A DNA stretch of 64,000 nt, taken from Mastigias papua. Taxonomy: Eukaryota; Cnidaria; Scyphozoa; Rhizostomeae; Mastigiidae. A program made the position numbers and the translations under genes. A model generated the notes under the pieces. It had not been told where the DNA came from and ran no database searches. It was given only the letters and a program-made list of their open reading frames with translations. The stretch's first letter is position 1, and the number at the start of each line of letters is the position of its first letter. Shown here in pieces: positions 1-10,625 of the stretch. The stretch spans positions 13,262,428-13,326,427 of the forward strand of contig OZ025280.1 in NCBI GenBank assembly GCA_964019165.1, written 5' to 3'.

Positions 1-569
1 AAAGCATCTTTAATAACCGACCATTACAGTATGTTGAAGATGAGTTAGGTCCTAGAGTTCTAACTCCAAACTGTATCATTCATGGAAGAGAAGTTTACAC
101 CCTTGAAGGAGATGAAATTGAAGACAGTCCAAGCAAAATGGAAAAGAGATTGAGAAGGGCAAAGATGAGATGTGGAAAAGATGGCGCACAGAGTATATTA
201 GAGCATTAAGAGAGAGACATGATGTCACCCAGAAAACACAGTACTACCCAGAGCTAGGAGAAGTCGTACTGGTTGTTTCAGACAGCAAGAATAAACATGA
301 GTGGCATCATGGACTTGTTTGTGAACACCTGATTGGTAAAGATGGAGTGGTGCGAGGAGTACGGATGATAGTTAGAAATAAGGTATGGGAATGCCCTTAT
401 CTGCCCTCTTGAAATACATTCAACAATGACTCCGGAAGAGTTGAATAAGCAAAGTGTTGTAGCAAACAAGGCACACCCTGAGACTCAAGTGACAAGACCA
501 AAGAGAAGGGCGAGGATAGATGCATCCAAGAAGATTACTAGTATTGCAGAAGATGAAGAATGCTTTTAA
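1..569 (+). pseudogene. LTR retrotransposon pol 3' end (integrase tail plus DUF5641-like domain)
   Basis: Remnant of the C-terminal part of a retrotransposon polyprotein, entering from the left window edge. The first ~165 bases read as an integrase tail with the typical NNRPLQYVEDEL stretch. The frame then shifts at about 168 into WKRWRTEYIRALRER and a GEVVLV...KDGVVRGVRM core, the pattern of the DUF5641 domain that follows integrase in BEL/Pao and related elements. A second shift near 405 leads to a basic, low-complexity tail ending at a TAA at 567-569. AGGGGAGTGTAAC follows at 615, which looks like a polypurine tract and LTR start, but no LTR could be delimited. At least two frameshifts mean it is not functional. 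The element class is inferred from domain order only. Confidence 0.6.
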
Positions 570-733
570 GTAACTGAACCTTAATATAGTAAAAGTAAAA
601 CTTTGTGTTAATTTTAGGGGAGTGTAACAAACGTTGAGAAGTGTGGAGGAGATTTGAGACTTGACAAGGAGGTTGGAGCACATGTTCTGGGAAGAGTAGA
701 AGAACTTTACAAACGCTTGGATTAAAGAACCAT

Positions 734-1906
734 TTACTTACATAAAATTGTTTTTATAGTGGAAATCTCTAATGGGCACGGCATAAGGAGGGGTTTTACT
801 ATAATAGCCCATCTGGTTTTTAGTCTGCCAAATGCACTTTCAATGGGGTTTCTAGCTGTCTGCAGTAGGCCATCAAATACAACTTGTTCATCTGCTGTAC
901 AGCTGTCAAACTCTCTCATACAGAATGGAGTGAGGGGGTAGGCAGGATCTCCAATCAGATAGTTTGGGATCTTGTCACAACCTGGAAGGATTGTCTGCAA
1001 TGTTTTTGGAAGTTCACCATTCTTCAACTTTTGATTTATTGACGACTTTGCAAAAACTTTAGCATCATGGGTACTACCTGGCCAACGACACTCGACATCT
1101 ATAAACATTCCTCTATAGTCACAAACTGCCTGGGACTTAAGAGAGTGGAACATTTTGTAATAGACGAAGGACTGAGAGTTTTTGAATGGTCGCTTTATAG
1201 GAATGTGAGTACTGTCAATGCAACCAAACACTTGCACCATTCCACATTTAGCTTGAAACTCTGATACCTTTTGTCTCATTTGTTCTACATTTGATGGTAA
1301 TGAAAGTACTTTAGGCCCTAATGATTCTGCAATAGCCTTGCAGACTTCATGCAACACCACTGACACTGTAGATATATGAATACCAAATGTATTGGCTGTC
1401 ATTGAGAGAGATCCTGTATCCTTCAGAAAATATAAAGTAACTGCCAGTTTCTTTTCAGTGCTTAATGCTCTGTAGTTTGGAGAATTTGCTGTTGGGGAAA
1501 TAACATTGGCTAGTTGATCAGCTAATTCATGAAATTCTGATTTTGTCATTCTTAAGTTTGTCTTCCAACTTTCTTCTGGAGACCTACCACCCAACATGTT
1601 ATCCCACCATTTATCAGACCATCCTGGTTTGTACCAGCACCTTGTTGGCTTTCTTCTCAGTCTTTGCAAACATGCTTTTCTTAACTTGTACAAGAAGGGA
1701 TTGCGTTTACCTAGAACCAAATCAAGTACAGTGTCATTCCGTTGACTTTCGTAAAGTCTCCATAACATTATTAAGCCATGTAGTTGCAAGGTTAATCCAA
1801 ACAAAGATAAAAACTGGGCAATTATTACCGATATCATTTTACGAAGCCAATGTACATTTTCGGTCACCATTTTACTTTTCACATGGAAGCTGACATTTCC
1901 TGCCAA
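734..1906 (-). CDS. PIF/Harbinger (HARBI1-like) DDE transposase
   Basis: 390-residue open frame for a DDE_4 superfamily nuclease, the cut-and-paste transposase of PIF/Harbinger elements. Residues ~120-200 form the helical N-terminal region (MTKSEFHELADQL). The catalytic core shows FGCIDSTHIPIKRP (D231), WPGSTHDAKVF (D281), LIGDPAYPLTPF (D320) and NPIESAFGRLKTRW (E355). The usual C-terminal block ending in an HNFCE-like motif is missing. The last codons run into TTATGTAAGTAAATGG, which matches a splice donor, so the final exon may lie beyond an intron or be lost. The companion Myb-like Harbinger ORF was not found. The upstream terminus of the element is at 2027. The first ~90 residues do not resemble the family, so the true start may be downstream. 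Confidence 0.85.
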   Translation of the reverse strand: MAGNVSFHVKSKMVTENVHWLRKMISVIIAQFLSLFGLTLQLHGLIMLWRLYESQRNDTVLDLVLGKRNPFLYKLRKACLQRLRRKPTRCWYKPGWSDKWWDNMLGGRSPEESWKTNLRMTKSEFHELADQLANVISPTANSPNYRALSTEKKLAVTLYFLKDTGSLSMTANTFGIHISTVSVVLHEVCKAIAESLGPKVLSLPSNVEQMRQKVSEFQAKCGMVQVFGCIDSTHIPIKRPFKNSQSFVYYKMFHSLKSQAVCDYRGMFIDVECRWPGSTHDAKVFAKSSINQKLKNGELPKTLQTILPGCDKIPNYLIGDPAYPLTPFCMREFDSCTADEQVVFDGLLQTARNPIESAFGRLKTRWAIIVKPLLMPCPLEISTIKTILCK

Positions 1907-2027
1907 AACGGCCAGGCTGAAAAGTACCTTGCTTGAATGTTCTCATGTAAAAGCCGAGCTGAAAAGTACTTCCTGAAAGCCAGCCAGCCTGGGTAGCCGG
2001 GCTGGCTTGGCTCGTATAAACAGACCC
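734..2027 (-). mobile_element. Harbinger DNA transposon, one end visible
   Basis: The transposase lies on the minus strand. Upstream of it, positions 1930-2027 read on the minus strand as GGGTCTGTTTATACGAGCC followed by GC-rich imperfect repeats of GCCAGCC, and end against TAA at 2028-2030. A GGG-rich terminus and a 3-bp TAA target are typical of PIF/Harbinger. No matching opposite terminus was found to the left of 734, so the 3' end is missing or diverged. The element interrupts a gypsy gag remnant that ends at 2031. Confidence 0.6.
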
Positions 2028-2030
2028 TAA

Positions 2031-2880
2031 GAATTTAATGGTAGCATGGGGGCCTGTAGTTTTACTATCATGAATGGATAGAAGTAATCATCATCAGTAT
2101 GGGACTGGGCATGGACAAGCTGTTTTACATAGGTGCGTGGTCTTGAGTGTGAGACAGTTTGAGTGCACGATTGCCCTGATTTGTGACCTGTCATTGGCTT
2201 TCCATGACACTATTTTGCGAACTGATTCATCTTCCTGCAGTTATGACACTCTTTCTCTTTTGCAGGACAGGTGTGGAGATGAGGGGTAGGGCCACCACAA
2301 TAGTGGCAATTATTTGGTTGTGTGGAGAGTTTCAACATCTCTTTCCCTTCTATTGTGGCAGACTGAAATTTGCTAATTTCGTCTCGATGACCATCAAGAA
2401 GCATGGCTTTAAGATGATAACTAGAGTCACGTAAGGCCTGTTTGCGAATATGGGTGGGCGTACCCCCTATAATAATCTGTTCTTCCATCTCAAAGTCTAT
2501 GTTAGTAAATTCACATGGTTCAGCTACAGTTCGCGTATGATATTGATCGAGAGTTTCATCTTTTTGCTGAAAAGCTTTACGAAAACATAAACATCATACC
2601 TGGCATTTTTCTGTGGTTGAAAATGCTGTGTAAGTTTTTCTTTGGCTGTTTCAAAATCATTAGCTTCACTACTATCACGTAGCAGAGCAAAAATGTCTCG
2701 AACCCGTGAGCCAGCTTGGTAGAGGAGAAGAGCTCATTTACATGCATTATTTGTAATGGCAGATGCAGCTAGGAACATTTCAAAATCCATAAGCTATTTC
2801 TGCCATCGAGTAGCAAGACTCACACCACCTTCAACATCGGGGTTGAAGTCAGGCATTGGATGTAGCGAAATGCTGGACAT
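2031..2880 (-). pseudogene. Ty3/gypsy-type gag remnant with CCHC zinc knuckles
   Basis: Decayed gag of an LTR retrotransposon. The minus strand opens at 2880 with MSSISLHPMPDFNPDVEGG, the usual opening of gag proteins in many invertebrate gypsy elements, and continues through a helical capsid-like part (LYQAGSRVRDIF, ETLDQYHTR). Near 2210-2300 it has a zinc-knuckle pair, CHYCGGPTPHLHTCPAKEKECHNC. It carries two in-frame stops (about 2797 and 2737), a frameshift near 2580 and a stop near 2210. A spacer with TYVKQLVHAQSHTDDDY continues to 2031, where the Harbinger terminus begins. No protease or reverse transcriptase follows, so only the 5' part of the element remains. Confidence 0.65.
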
Positions 2881-3073
2881 GGTGCAAAATACTACGACTT
2901 ATGTGACTTAATCCTTGTCGCCAGTGTAATAGTCCTGTGTACGTTGTTAGAGCAGATTCAGAAACAACAACCTTCTTGAAACAGAAGATAACAAGACTTC
3001 TAATTCAACGCATTTACACACATAAAAAACATGTCACACTGCTTAGTGTCCTGGGCACTAGTCTCTAAATACT
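2881..3073 (-). other. Primer-binding region and LTR fragment of the gypsy remnant
   Basis: On the minus strand, just upstream of the gag start, is ACTATTACACTGGCGACAAGG, where TGGCGACAAGG resembles a tRNA primer-binding site directly after an LTR ending in ACA at about 2931. The LTR would extend to the right, but its far end is lost at the junction with the Rep element near 3074. The assignment rests on position and the TGGCGAC motif only. Confidence 0.4.
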
Positions 3074-4236
3074 ACAACATCCATCATTTCTGTCTCTCTC
3101 TCATCAATACTGGAGCCTTTGATGAAGACTATGGGAGACTTGGACATGGCAAAAACTGGAGTTTTGCTGGTAAACTGAATATCCCTAGCATAGGTGGTTC
3201 TAGATGCAGCGAAATGGACAATGTGGCCTTCTAACAACAATAGCATGTCATTCCTAGGTAAGATAGCTGGAGTATACCGAAAGTCATTCAAACAGAAAAC
3301 TTCTTTGTCTTCAACCCCTAGCCACGCATACAAACAAGTCACAGGTGAAAGGAACGTGTTATAAATAACTCATAAGGGGTCAAGAATGAATGTTTTACCA
3401 CAGTTTGCTGGACCTGTAATGTATTACGGCCCTTCCCGAGACCCATGGTGAGTAATGTAATAATGGCATCAGCAAATATGCTTTGCTGAATGTCATTGTT
3501 ACAGAGAATCTGCTTGGCACACTGCAACCACTCACCTTGACAAACACACGTATCATTATACACCTTTTTGAGGAGATCAGTGCGGGACATTGATCTCCTG
3601 TCTAATGTTTGCTGTGCCCTTTCCATTGACCATACAGACTGTATGAGTTTGTTCAATTTTCTCACCTCTATTCAATACCAACTCATACAGCCTGCTGTCA
3701 CCATTCGTTTTTCTCTTTTTTGCCAGAGCAAGGATATGTAACTTGGAGTCAATGCTGTGCGAGACAATGATGTTGGAGACTTCCACGTTACTAAGCCATT
3801 TCTTCTGTGCACCTTTGCCTTTCTTATGTGACGAACAGTTCCGTATTGCCGAAGATGTCTTAGGGACAGCACTTGAAGCTGGGTGATTCTCGCTTCTCAG
3901 AACCTGGGTATCCTGCTTTGTAACATACTGGTAAGCTGTATGATACCCAGAGTAACCTGAGAAGTTAACAACGATAATTCCATGTTCCTGGAGATATTTA
4001 TTAACTTTCCTCCATCTCTGAAGCTTGCTCAAAAGAACACACATATGAAAATGGACACCCACATCCTTATGATGTTCCATGCAACATGCCCATTGAATGA
4101 TGAGGGCTGTTTTTACAGGTTGGAAAGCAGGTGTTACACTTTTTGCGAAGGACTTGCGATTGAACCTTTCTGTATCTGCTTGACTATATGTTAGCAGATA
4201 CACTTTTCTAACTTCAGTTTTATTTAGTTGAGCCAT
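3074..4236 (-). pseudogene. Broken Rep (HUH nickase / SF3 helicase) of element A
   Basis: Degenerate paralogue of the intact Rep at 22250-23524. The first 219 codons (4236-3577) are open and keep the nickase motifs LLTYSQ, HFH and YVTK. The frame then breaks in the linker near 3665. The helicase part resumes in another frame (3665-3339), breaks again just before the Walker A loop near 3420 and meets a stop near 3370. It continues at 3342-3074 with LNDFRYTPAIL and SSIDERETEMMD. The last ~35 residues are lost at the truncation. With two shifts, a stop and a missing end, it cannot encode a working protein. The open nickase domain alone could in principle still be translated. Confidence 0.85.
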
Positions 4237-4921
4237 TATGATATTACTATCTCTGTGATTTTCTCGTCATTCTCTGTAACCAACTGCTACTTTTACTACC
4301 CGAGGAATAATTTGACTGCTATGTTTCTTCCACGAGAAATAATCTGACTATTACCACTGTGAGCTTATTGTTTGAAAATGTATAAATATCGACCATTAAA
4401 ATGGTGCTTTTGTGGTGAAAAATCTTATTTCTCTTGTAAAAATACAGGTGAAAAACTACATGATTAGAAGCTATTTTCAGAATGTACCTACCAAGAGCCA
4501 AAGTAGTTGTGTAAAAATGTATAAGTTAAAATCTGCATGTAGATAATGGTGATTATTATTATTACCAGAGGGTTGTGTGGTACCCTTGTTTGCAATTTTT
4601 TACACACACATACCACAAGGGCATTACTCACATATATAGAGAGCTAATTTGCTCCCACTTTTGTACATATTCTCAGGACATGTTCCAGGGTGCTTGGTCT
4701 ACCGATAAAATTGTGTTCCAGCAATAATCCTTTCATCGTGCTATTGCTTTAGGCAGGTAAACTGCCACAGAGGCACACCGATAGACCCTCATGTGATATG
4801 ATGTCACAGAGATGACTTAACAACATTTTTATCATCACCATCGTGTTCAGCACCATAGATTATCCATTGACCGACCACTACATTGCAGGTATAAACCGTT
4901 TTGACAAATGTCACCACCAGA

Positions 4922-5195
4922 TAATAGTCGCCAAAGTCCTGGGACACTCTGCACTTTGTTACTCTGCGCTCATCTCTCCCTCCTCCCCTTAAACAATGGT
5001 GAGTTTTGGAAGGAGTATATACGATAGTGGACAAATTTCACTTTTCCAATAGCGTCAAGTGTCTCCTCCATCAGCCAACATTGTTCCTGGGGGGGGGGGG
5101 GGGGTTGCCTGTAAGGTGTAAAAGTAAGGAAGTTCAGAGGACTATGGTTTTTTTCCTTTTTCTGTATGTGTCCCAAGGACTTCTGGCGACTATTG
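4922..5195. repeat. Terminal repeat with nested inverted repeats, element A
   Basis: 274-nt terminus whose two ends are inverted copies, ending ...GGACTTCTGGCGACTATTG at 5195. Inside lies a G-rich inverted pair: CTCCTCCCCTTAAACAATG near 4978 against CATTGTTCCTG plus a run of 16 G at 5089-5104. TA follows at 5196-5197. Its orientation relative to Rep is the same as in element 2. Long G runs on one strand could form quadruplexes. Confidence 0.8.
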
Positions 5196-5197
5196 TA

Positions 5198-5750
5198 GGT
5201 CAACTTTGGGGAACACAGGCTGCAGGCTTTTTCCTTGTTTGTGGATTGATTTGTACAGTTCTTGAAATACTACCAACTGGCAAGCTAATATGAAAGCATA
5301 GTAAAAAGAGAATCTCTAAGAAAGTGTACTAGTTACATACCTTCTTGACTGAATAAGGATGACAGTATCTGTCATGCATTAAGTTTCATATTCTGATTCT
5401 TGTAGTTGGGATCACTAGTATCCCACAAACACTTATATTCTCATAAAGCTTGAAGAAAGGTTTCCTTGTCGAAAGCGTACTCTGGTATCTAACTGTCAAC
5501 TTCGATTGTCGAAATAATAGGCAGAACTTGTGGACTAATAAGCTAAGCATCACACCTTCCACCATTCAAAGCAGCCATGTTGAAATGAGCAAAGTATTGT
5601 GGCTGTCAGAATATTGCAATTTGATTGGCTTATGTTTTGACGATCTCACAAGGTACGACAAAAAGTTAGAACTGGTGTAACTTTTCGTCACATGCCTGTT
5701 ATCAGAAGGCAGTTCGAGTTGGTACATTGTACTTCTACAGGTGTCTTACC
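5198..5750. other. No recognisable gene
   Basis: About 550 bp between Rep element A and the HMGXB3-like remnant. Short open frames occur (for example 5450-5680 on the plus strand), but none shows a recognisable domain or a repeated copy elsewhere in the window. Confidence 0.5.
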
Positions 5751-7018
5751 TTCTAGAAACGGGAGGGAGGCACTTAGATCTCCGGACTTGGCTATTTGAC
5801 TATTTTCCACTGTCCTCTTGGCAACACGCCCTTCAAATGGATGGAAAAATCTTCTTCAAACTTATTCCCCTGGACAGCAACCATGTGTGCCATATCGCAT
5901 AGTAGTACATTTGGCCTTTGCTTCATGTTCCTTAGCATATTGATGTAGTCTCTAGGGCTCTCAGATCTTAATAAACATTCAAGTTAACAGTATTTCTATT
6001 ATGTGCCCCTTTAACTCTATTACTTATGTCCAGTTTTGAGCCTCTATCACTGACACCCACTGTCCTTGCTACCTTTTTGATTTTGATCAACTTCCCTTTA
6101 TGTATAACTTCTAGCAAACTGTCCTCTGATAGTTCTTTGCAATCAGATTCTAACTCTCCTGTTCCCTTATGAATTTTCCGATGTTCAGTATTTGTAAGTA
6201 AAGTACTAGATCTTGTAAATTTACCTATATGAGGAGACTAGTTGTAGATGGATGGCTTAACCTTGAATTCAACAGGTAAATTCAGAGAAAATCCCTTGAT
6301 TATGATATTGGTTTCGACTTTATTGTAACACCTTTCACAGTCCCCATAGTTGGCTGTATTGTCATCACTATCGGCTATATTGTCATCAATCATGTGGCAC
6401 ATGAATACAACTTTTCTTTTTAAATCAGCAATCAACACAGGGGATGGAAGCCACAAATCACATGGTAAAAGTCATAACTGTGATCACATAAAGCCACGAA
6501 ATGCATGTATGCATTTAAGACTGTTTGCTGCTTGAGCTTTATGTGTAAATATTCTTGTGGTATATCACATACAGTTCCCACACCAACATGGTTTTTAACG
6601 TTTTCTCTTATGAATAAGCAGATACCTAGTGAAATATGCACTTTATCATCAAAATTATGCACCCCATCAGTGAATTCTTGATATCTATAGCACATCTTGC
6701 AATTAGGCAAATTTTGACAATAGTCACGCGAATGTGTAAAACTCCATTCATTGTCAAGACTTTTGCATTTTTCGGCAGGAGAAGCGGACCTTTCAGTTTT
6801 TGATCACACTCGTGACACCTACTTTCAATGGGAATAAATGCTTTGGGGATACCATCGATACATATGCTAGTTAAATTATGTGGAATATCAACTGGTATTC
6901 GCTTCTTTCTTTTAAGGTAGTTACACATTTTATTAAGTGTATTACTATCTTGAGGAGGATAAACAAAGTTGCCAAATATCATTCTCGCCTGAGGTTCAGG
7001 TATATTGCAGTCATCATC
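5751..7018 (-). pseudogene. HMGXB3-like / KDZ-associated cysteine-rich protein remnant
   Basis: Minus-strand coding remnant resembling the C-terminal part of HMG domain-containing protein 3 and the cysteine clusters found with KDZ transposases. Reading from 7018, after a good splice acceptor (ATACATATTTCAG), it shows FIPIESRCHECDQKLKGP, then RYQEFTDGVHNFDDK, FIRENVKNHVGVGTVCD, VLNAYMHFVALCDHSYDF and CGFHP, then VLIADLKRKVVF, and further down ESPRDYINMLRNMKQRPN and MAHMVAVQGNKFEEDF. It ends at LPFLEG beside a splice donor (GAAGGTAAGAC) near 5751. At least three frameshifts (about 6700, 6440 and 6000-5950) break it. Family assignment comes from remembered motif patterns, so it is moderately sure. 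The repeated Cys pairs suggest zinc binding. Confidence 0.5.
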
Positions 7019-7473
7019 TGAAATATGTATATATGAAAAAAATAAAGATAGATAACTAAGAAAAAAAGAGTAATCGCAACCACACCCTGAAATTTTAACC
7101 CTAGTGCAAGTCCCTTTTAAAGAGGCATTGTGCGTTGAATACACAATGTAGGAGAGACCCATAGTAATGGGTCAATACCAATGAGTAAAATTATTAGTAC
7201 TTGCCACAAGTAAGAATGTGGAGTTGTAGGTAAAATGTTGTGTGATGTTGTGTGTATGTGTATGTATGCCATAAAAAGAGAAGATTGTACAATTCATCAG
7301 CTATCCACCTGTAATCAGCATTTCGGGGGTTTAAGGACAGTACGCTATCGATTACAGGCCCCCCAACACCGCTTTAGGGGCATCATCGTACATATAAAGA
7401 TTGAGAATAATTGAAAGTTGTAGAAAAATGTGTATTGTATGATGTGTATGGTATGGTTGATTAGGGGCTTACT
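7019..7473. other. Intron-like and Penelope 3' flanking sequence
   Basis: Holds pyrimidine-rich sequence upstream of the HMGXB3-like acceptor and the 3' flank of the Penelope-like element. A C- and G-rich stretch at 7326-7375 (CGGGGGTTTAAGG, GGCCCCCCAACACC) could pair, but no gene is visible. Confidence 0.4.
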
Positions 7474-9436
7474 TCATTGTAATTTCGTGTGGATCAGCAT
7501 ATCCTTGATATTCCTATTGCGTTTGAATGCCATCATTGGTTTGTCTTGGTGAAGTGGAGTTAAGGTAGCGTCCTCTGTGATAGTGTTCCAGTGGTGATTG
7601 AGAATGGGTCCAATTGCCTTTGTATTGGTGTTGAATGGTATGACGAAAGGCAGTATCTTTTTTTGATGTTTCTCTCTTTCAGCTAATACAGTATGTCCCT
7701 CTGGGATAAATTTCTTATAGTGGAAAAAATCGAATGGATAAGGCACGGCTCGTATCCCTGTAGTACAAGATTGTGGAACAGTGTCTTAAGGTGAAAATCT
7801 AGATTCTCATCGTTCGAGATAATTCTGCGATATCGTAGGGCTTGGCTATAAATGATGCCTTTCTTACAGCTGAATGGGTGGAACGATTGTGCATGTAATA
7901 AGGAGCAGATGTCTGTGGGTTGTCTGTATAATGTTGTTTTAATTGAGCCTACGTTGTCGAAATACGTCATAGTGTCGAGAAATGGACGTTCTTTTGTGGA
8001 GAACTTCATTTCAAATTGGATTGAACAGTGATTCTGGTTCATATGTGAATGGAAGGAGTGTAAATCGTCCATAGAGTGAGTCCAAATCATATAGATATTG
8101 TCAATGTATCGTTTCCAAAGAAAAGGGGTTTGCCCCCCAGGGGCTGTGGAGATGATTTTTCTCTCAAGTTGCTCCATGAAAATGTTAGCATAATGTGGGG
8201 CACAGGGTGTACCCATTGCTGTGCCATGAGTTTGTAAATATAAATCCCCATTAAATGTGAAATAGTTTTGTTTCATAATGACTTCTAGCAATGTCTTTAG
8301 GTAACGTGAAGGTAAGGGTAGATTTCGGTTGTACAATTGTGGTAAGGCTATCATGCAACATTGGATACCCTCACCATGAGGGATGTTCGTGTAAAGTGAC
8401 TTTACATCAAAAGTAACCAATAGAGAATTTGGAGGAATAAGCCCATCGTGTTCTGAGAGGATCTGTAAAAAGTGTGTGGTGTTTTTAAAGTAAGAGGCAG
8501 TGGTTTGTACTACTGGTTTGAGGTAATGGTCTAAATATGTAGATAGATTGGCAGTGGGTGAACCACACCCAGAAATAATGGGACGTCCTGGTACATCTTT
8601 TTTGTGTATTTTTGGAAGCATATAAAAATAGGTGTTCTTGCATTGTGTCTTGGTTGTAGAAAGGAAAAGGTATCATGGTCAATCAGATGCTTACCCCTGA
8701 GGTACGAGATAAAGGAAGAAATCTCTAAGCTTAGGTGTTGTATTGGTTCACAGTGCACTTTCTTGTATAATTTGATGTCAGATAAGTGGCGATTGGCCTC
8801 GTTTAGGTAGTGTTCTCTGTCTAGTATGACACTTTTACCCCCTTTCTCTGCAGGTTTTATTATTATGTTTGGCATAGACTGTAATTCTTTTAGGGCTATC
8901 CGTTCTGAGGCCTGCAAGTAATTATGTGATCGAAGACTAGACATTTGTGATAATTCTTTACGTATATCTGCAAGATATTTCTGACTTGTGTGATTATCTG
9001 GTTCTGGTGGTTGCCAGGAGGAGGATTTATGAAAGGGGGTGTGATATGCTGTGATTTTTCTGGCATTTTTTGTCATGACCATGTGTTTCAAAAGTAATCT
9101 ACGTTTGAAATCTTGATATGCTATCTGAATTTGAGTTGTTGGGGTGAGATTTGGGCTAGGAACGAATGGGAGGCCTTTACATAGACCTTGTTGCTGTGAG
9201 AATGAAAAGTCTATTTTACTTAGGTTATGTATGCAATCAGGTTGAGGAATATTGTCATGGATAATTTTCTTGGCGAGTTTCTTGAGAGAGTTCTTGCCTG
9301 CTTTTCTCGTGTTGTGTTTTCGTCGTATACCTGCTGATGTCCTTAAGAATTTCAATTTGTTCCCGGAGTCTGCCGAGCCGTCCTTAACTGAATAAGGTGG
9401 AGAAACAATAAATAAATATACACAGATCTGACCCAA
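7474..9436 (-). pseudogene. Penelope-like element protein (reverse transcriptase), broken
   Basis: Reverse transcriptase of a Penelope-like retroelement. The N-terminal part (9436-8620) carries LQSMPNIIIKPAEKGGKSV, the usual PLE lead-in to the RT. A frameshift near 8620 separates it from MLPKIHKKDVPGRPIIS. The RT core follows with FDVKSLYTNIPHGEG, GTAMGTPCAPHYANIFM and the active-site box RYIDNIYMIW. The box should read YIDD, so the second catalytic aspartate is lost. Another shift near 7745 leads to KPMMAFKRNRNIKDMLI, after which the frame stops at 7474 beside a GTAAG, before any GIY-YIG endonuclease. The frameshifts, YIDN and missing endonuclease make it inactive. An acceptor-like CTCCACCTTATTCAG near 9390 suggests an intron in the leader. 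A partial copy lies at 28681-29578. Confidence 0.85.
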
Positions 9437-10016
9437 TCAAGTGCATCAATGAAACAGTTATCACCACTTACAATAGTAGAATTGTATGATAATAGTAATA
9501 CGTGTAACAAATCTATTAGTGATGTTCAGCGTTGTCTTTAGTAAACGAGGGGAAGGTTCATTTTGTAGTAATTCAATAAATATTAGAGCTTGGTTGGCAG
9601 TGTAATTTGAAATTGGGGTTTAGTATTAAGGAAAACTTACAGAAGTGGAAAGTGTCAACGAATCTACGGATGGATGATGAGATAGGTTTGTACTTCATTC
9701 ATAGTTAATATAGTGGGAACTTAAGCATGGAGGATCTGTGAAGTCGAAAATGTGTGTTTGAATACAATCTCACTTCGTTTGAAAAAAATGGGGGAAGGAA
9801 AACATCAAGTTCAAAAGGGAAATGAAGGTGTGTTCAGTAAAAAGATCTCATACATAGGCATGATTGAAAATAAGAGGTTTCCAATACTATTCTATAATAA
9901 GGATATTGAGTGTGGAGGGACATAAATGGTGACCCAGTTGACAGGAGATGGCAAATACGCTAGACGAAACTACTGCAATGATACTAATAAATTCGGTAAA
10001 TGAATATAAATAGAGC
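9437..10016 (-). other. 5' leader of the Penelope-like element, left of the inserted Rep element
   Basis: Non-coding leader, matched in reverse complement by 28681-29280. The same leader continues on the far side of Rep element 1 at 14238-14561, showing that 10019-14235 is a later insertion. Confidence 0.75.
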
Positions 10017-10018
10017 TA

Positions 10019-10295
10019 CAATGGCCGCCAAAACTCTTGGAACACTATGCTTCTTATCTCTGTATGCTGTCTCCCCTCCCCCTATACAATGTTGTAATAT
10101 GGCTAGGAAATGAAGAAAAAGTGAGATCTAAGTTGACCAAGTACACCAAACATCCTGGGACATATTCCTCCGTCTTCTCAACATTGTTTCAGGGGGGAAG
10201 GGGGGGCTGTTTGTATGAAATACGACAATGAAGTGTGAAATATCTATTTCCTGGCAATTCCACGCTACTGTTCCAACTACTTTTGGCGGCCATTG
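10019..10295. repeat. Left terminal repeat with nested inverted repeats, element 1
   Basis: 277-nt terminus. The outer ends CAATGGCCGCCAAAA and TTTTGGCGGCCATTG are inverted copies. Inside sit CTCCCCTCCCCCTATACAATG and CATTGTTTCAGGGGGG. The copy at 13957-14235 differs at roughly a dozen positions by eye and is in the same (direct) orientation. Confidence 0.85.
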
Positions 10296-10408
10296 TCTTT
10301 TCACAATATCGAAAACGGCCATTAGGAAATCAGAACAAACGTTCACATGGGGGTTTTCTGGGGTGCTGATTTCAGTGGTGAAGTTTAAATTTTGATCAGA
10401 ATGGTGCG

Positions 10409-10416
10409 TGACGTCA
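10409..10416. promoter_or_regulatory. TGACGTCA palindrome inside the left terminus, element 1
   Basis: Perfect 8-bp CRE-type palindrome (GTGACGTCAT context) 112 nt inside the terminus, preceded by GGGGGTTTTCTGGGGTGCTGA. The same block recurs at the same distance in the other termini of the family, so it is likely a functional site: either a CREB/ATF-type promoter element or a Rep or transposase site. Confidence 0.5.
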
Positions 10417-10625
10417 TAATAGCTAAAAGGTTGTTTTTCAATACCATATTTTATATGTTTTGCAAGATTATCCGTAGAAAACTTAGATTTCTATTAATAT
10501 CAATCATACTATGTCTGTCTGTCCTACTTATCCAACAACGCTACTTGCATGGTTCTGAAACAGATCTTTTATACTGCCAGTGTCACATGAAATACATTGG
10601 AATGTTAATATAACATAAGGAACCA

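Larger units (their letters stand above)
3074..5195 (-). mobile_element. Rep-transposase composite element, copy A (truncated)
   Basis: The Rep half of the same element family as 21207-26241, in minus orientation. It has a terminal repeat at 4922-5195 with TA outside (5196-5197), a GTGACATCAT block 114 nt inside the terminus, ~570 bp of upstream sequence alignable to element 2, and a broken Rep gene. Similarity stops at 3074 inside the Rep C-terminus. The transposase half and second terminus are absent and an LTR remnant abuts the break. Confidence 0.8.

Noticed and set aside
1..2880. A single LTR retrotransposon joining the pol fragment (1-569) and the gag remnant (2031-2880)
   Set aside because: They are on opposite strands and of different types (DUF5641-bearing versus gypsy gag), so they are separate insertions.
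7300..7400. Hammerhead ribozyme in the tail of the first Penelope-like element
   Set aside because: CTGATGA- and GAAA-like pieces are present but in the wrong order for a hammerhead core.
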